From: Deltaproteobacteria bacterium
Lineage (GTDB): Bacteria > Desulfobacterota > Desulfobacteria > Desulfobacterales > JAUVKB01
NCBI GenBank assembly: GCA_030596405.1
Contig: JAUVKB010000009.1
Span: 1 to 23,327, forward strand
Direction of reading: 5' to 3'
Length of the DNA: 23,327 bases
The notes under the pieces were generated by a model. The model was not told where the DNA came from. It searched no databases and saw only the letters and a list, made by a program, of their open reading frames with translations. Shown here one piece after another: positions 23,240 to 23,327 of this stretch. Each line of letters opens with the position of its first letter. The stretch's first letter is position 1. A program made the translations under genes and the position numbers.

Positions 23240-23327
23240 TTTTGTGCTCAAAGACGAGACTGTATTACGACAGCCAGATAGACAGAACTTTCTCTCTACA
23301 GTTCAGAAGATGGACGAAAAAACATTC

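Noticed and set aside
1..23327. tRNA, rRNA, CRISPR array or intact insertion sequence
   Set aside because: No regular repeat-spacer pattern, cloverleaf-like segment or transposase motif was found in the intergenic stretches.

Overview
The window reads as a chromosomal stretch from an anaerobic Gram-negative bacterium, most likely a sulfate-reducing or syntrophic member of the Desulfobacterota (former Deltaproteobacteria). This inference rests on a bacterial-type Wood-Ljungdahl gene set (acsB end, acsC, acsE), a glycyl radical enzyme, FeoAB, and LPS core genes of the WaaG/WaaP type. No species is claimed.

Region 1 (1-7641, all + strand) is an acs cluster. It starts inside acsB (acetyl-CoA synthase), continues with acsC (corrinoid Fe-S protein large subunit) and acsE (methyltetrahydrofolate:corrinoid methyltransferase). 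After a strong hairpin terminator it runs on through five genes of unusual make-up: a DUF3786 protein, a DUF2889-like protein, a DUF2889-PHP fusion, a DUF169-dephospho-CoA kinase (CoaE) fusion, and a YchF-like protein whose G1 and G3 GTPase motifs are damaged. This block is the best candidate in the window for an undescribed accessory system. The CoaE domain makes CoA, a substrate of acetyl-CoA synthase, and the other members could serve cofactor supply, assembly or control.

Region 2 (7686-11148, + strand) is a two-gene unit: an exported or membrane-anchored serine alpha/beta hydrolase, then an 821-residue glycyl radical enzyme. The radical glycine loop is intact, but the active-site cysteine loop is atypical and no activase gene is in the window.

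Region 3 (11149-13957, - strand) holds feoA-feoB behind a good sigma-70-like promoter. A short stretch resembling the C-terminal end of a heavy-metal P-type ATPase lies just beyond feoB, and a small open frame lies upstream of feoA.

Region 4 (14198-18295, + strand) is a long HrpA-type DEAH helicase. It converges on a two-gene minus-strand unit: a 77-residue Cys-rich protein and a small alpha/beta hydrolase. A 5'-truncated Slp-family lipoprotein fragment abuts that unit.

Region 5 (19545-22498, - strand) is an LPS core segment, waaG and waaP with overlapping ends, followed by a conspicuously AT-rich family 2 glycosyltransferase that looks foreign. rsmG (16S rRNA methyltransferase) is divergent from waaG and closes the window. 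No tRNA, rRNA, CRISPR array or intact insertion sequence was seen.
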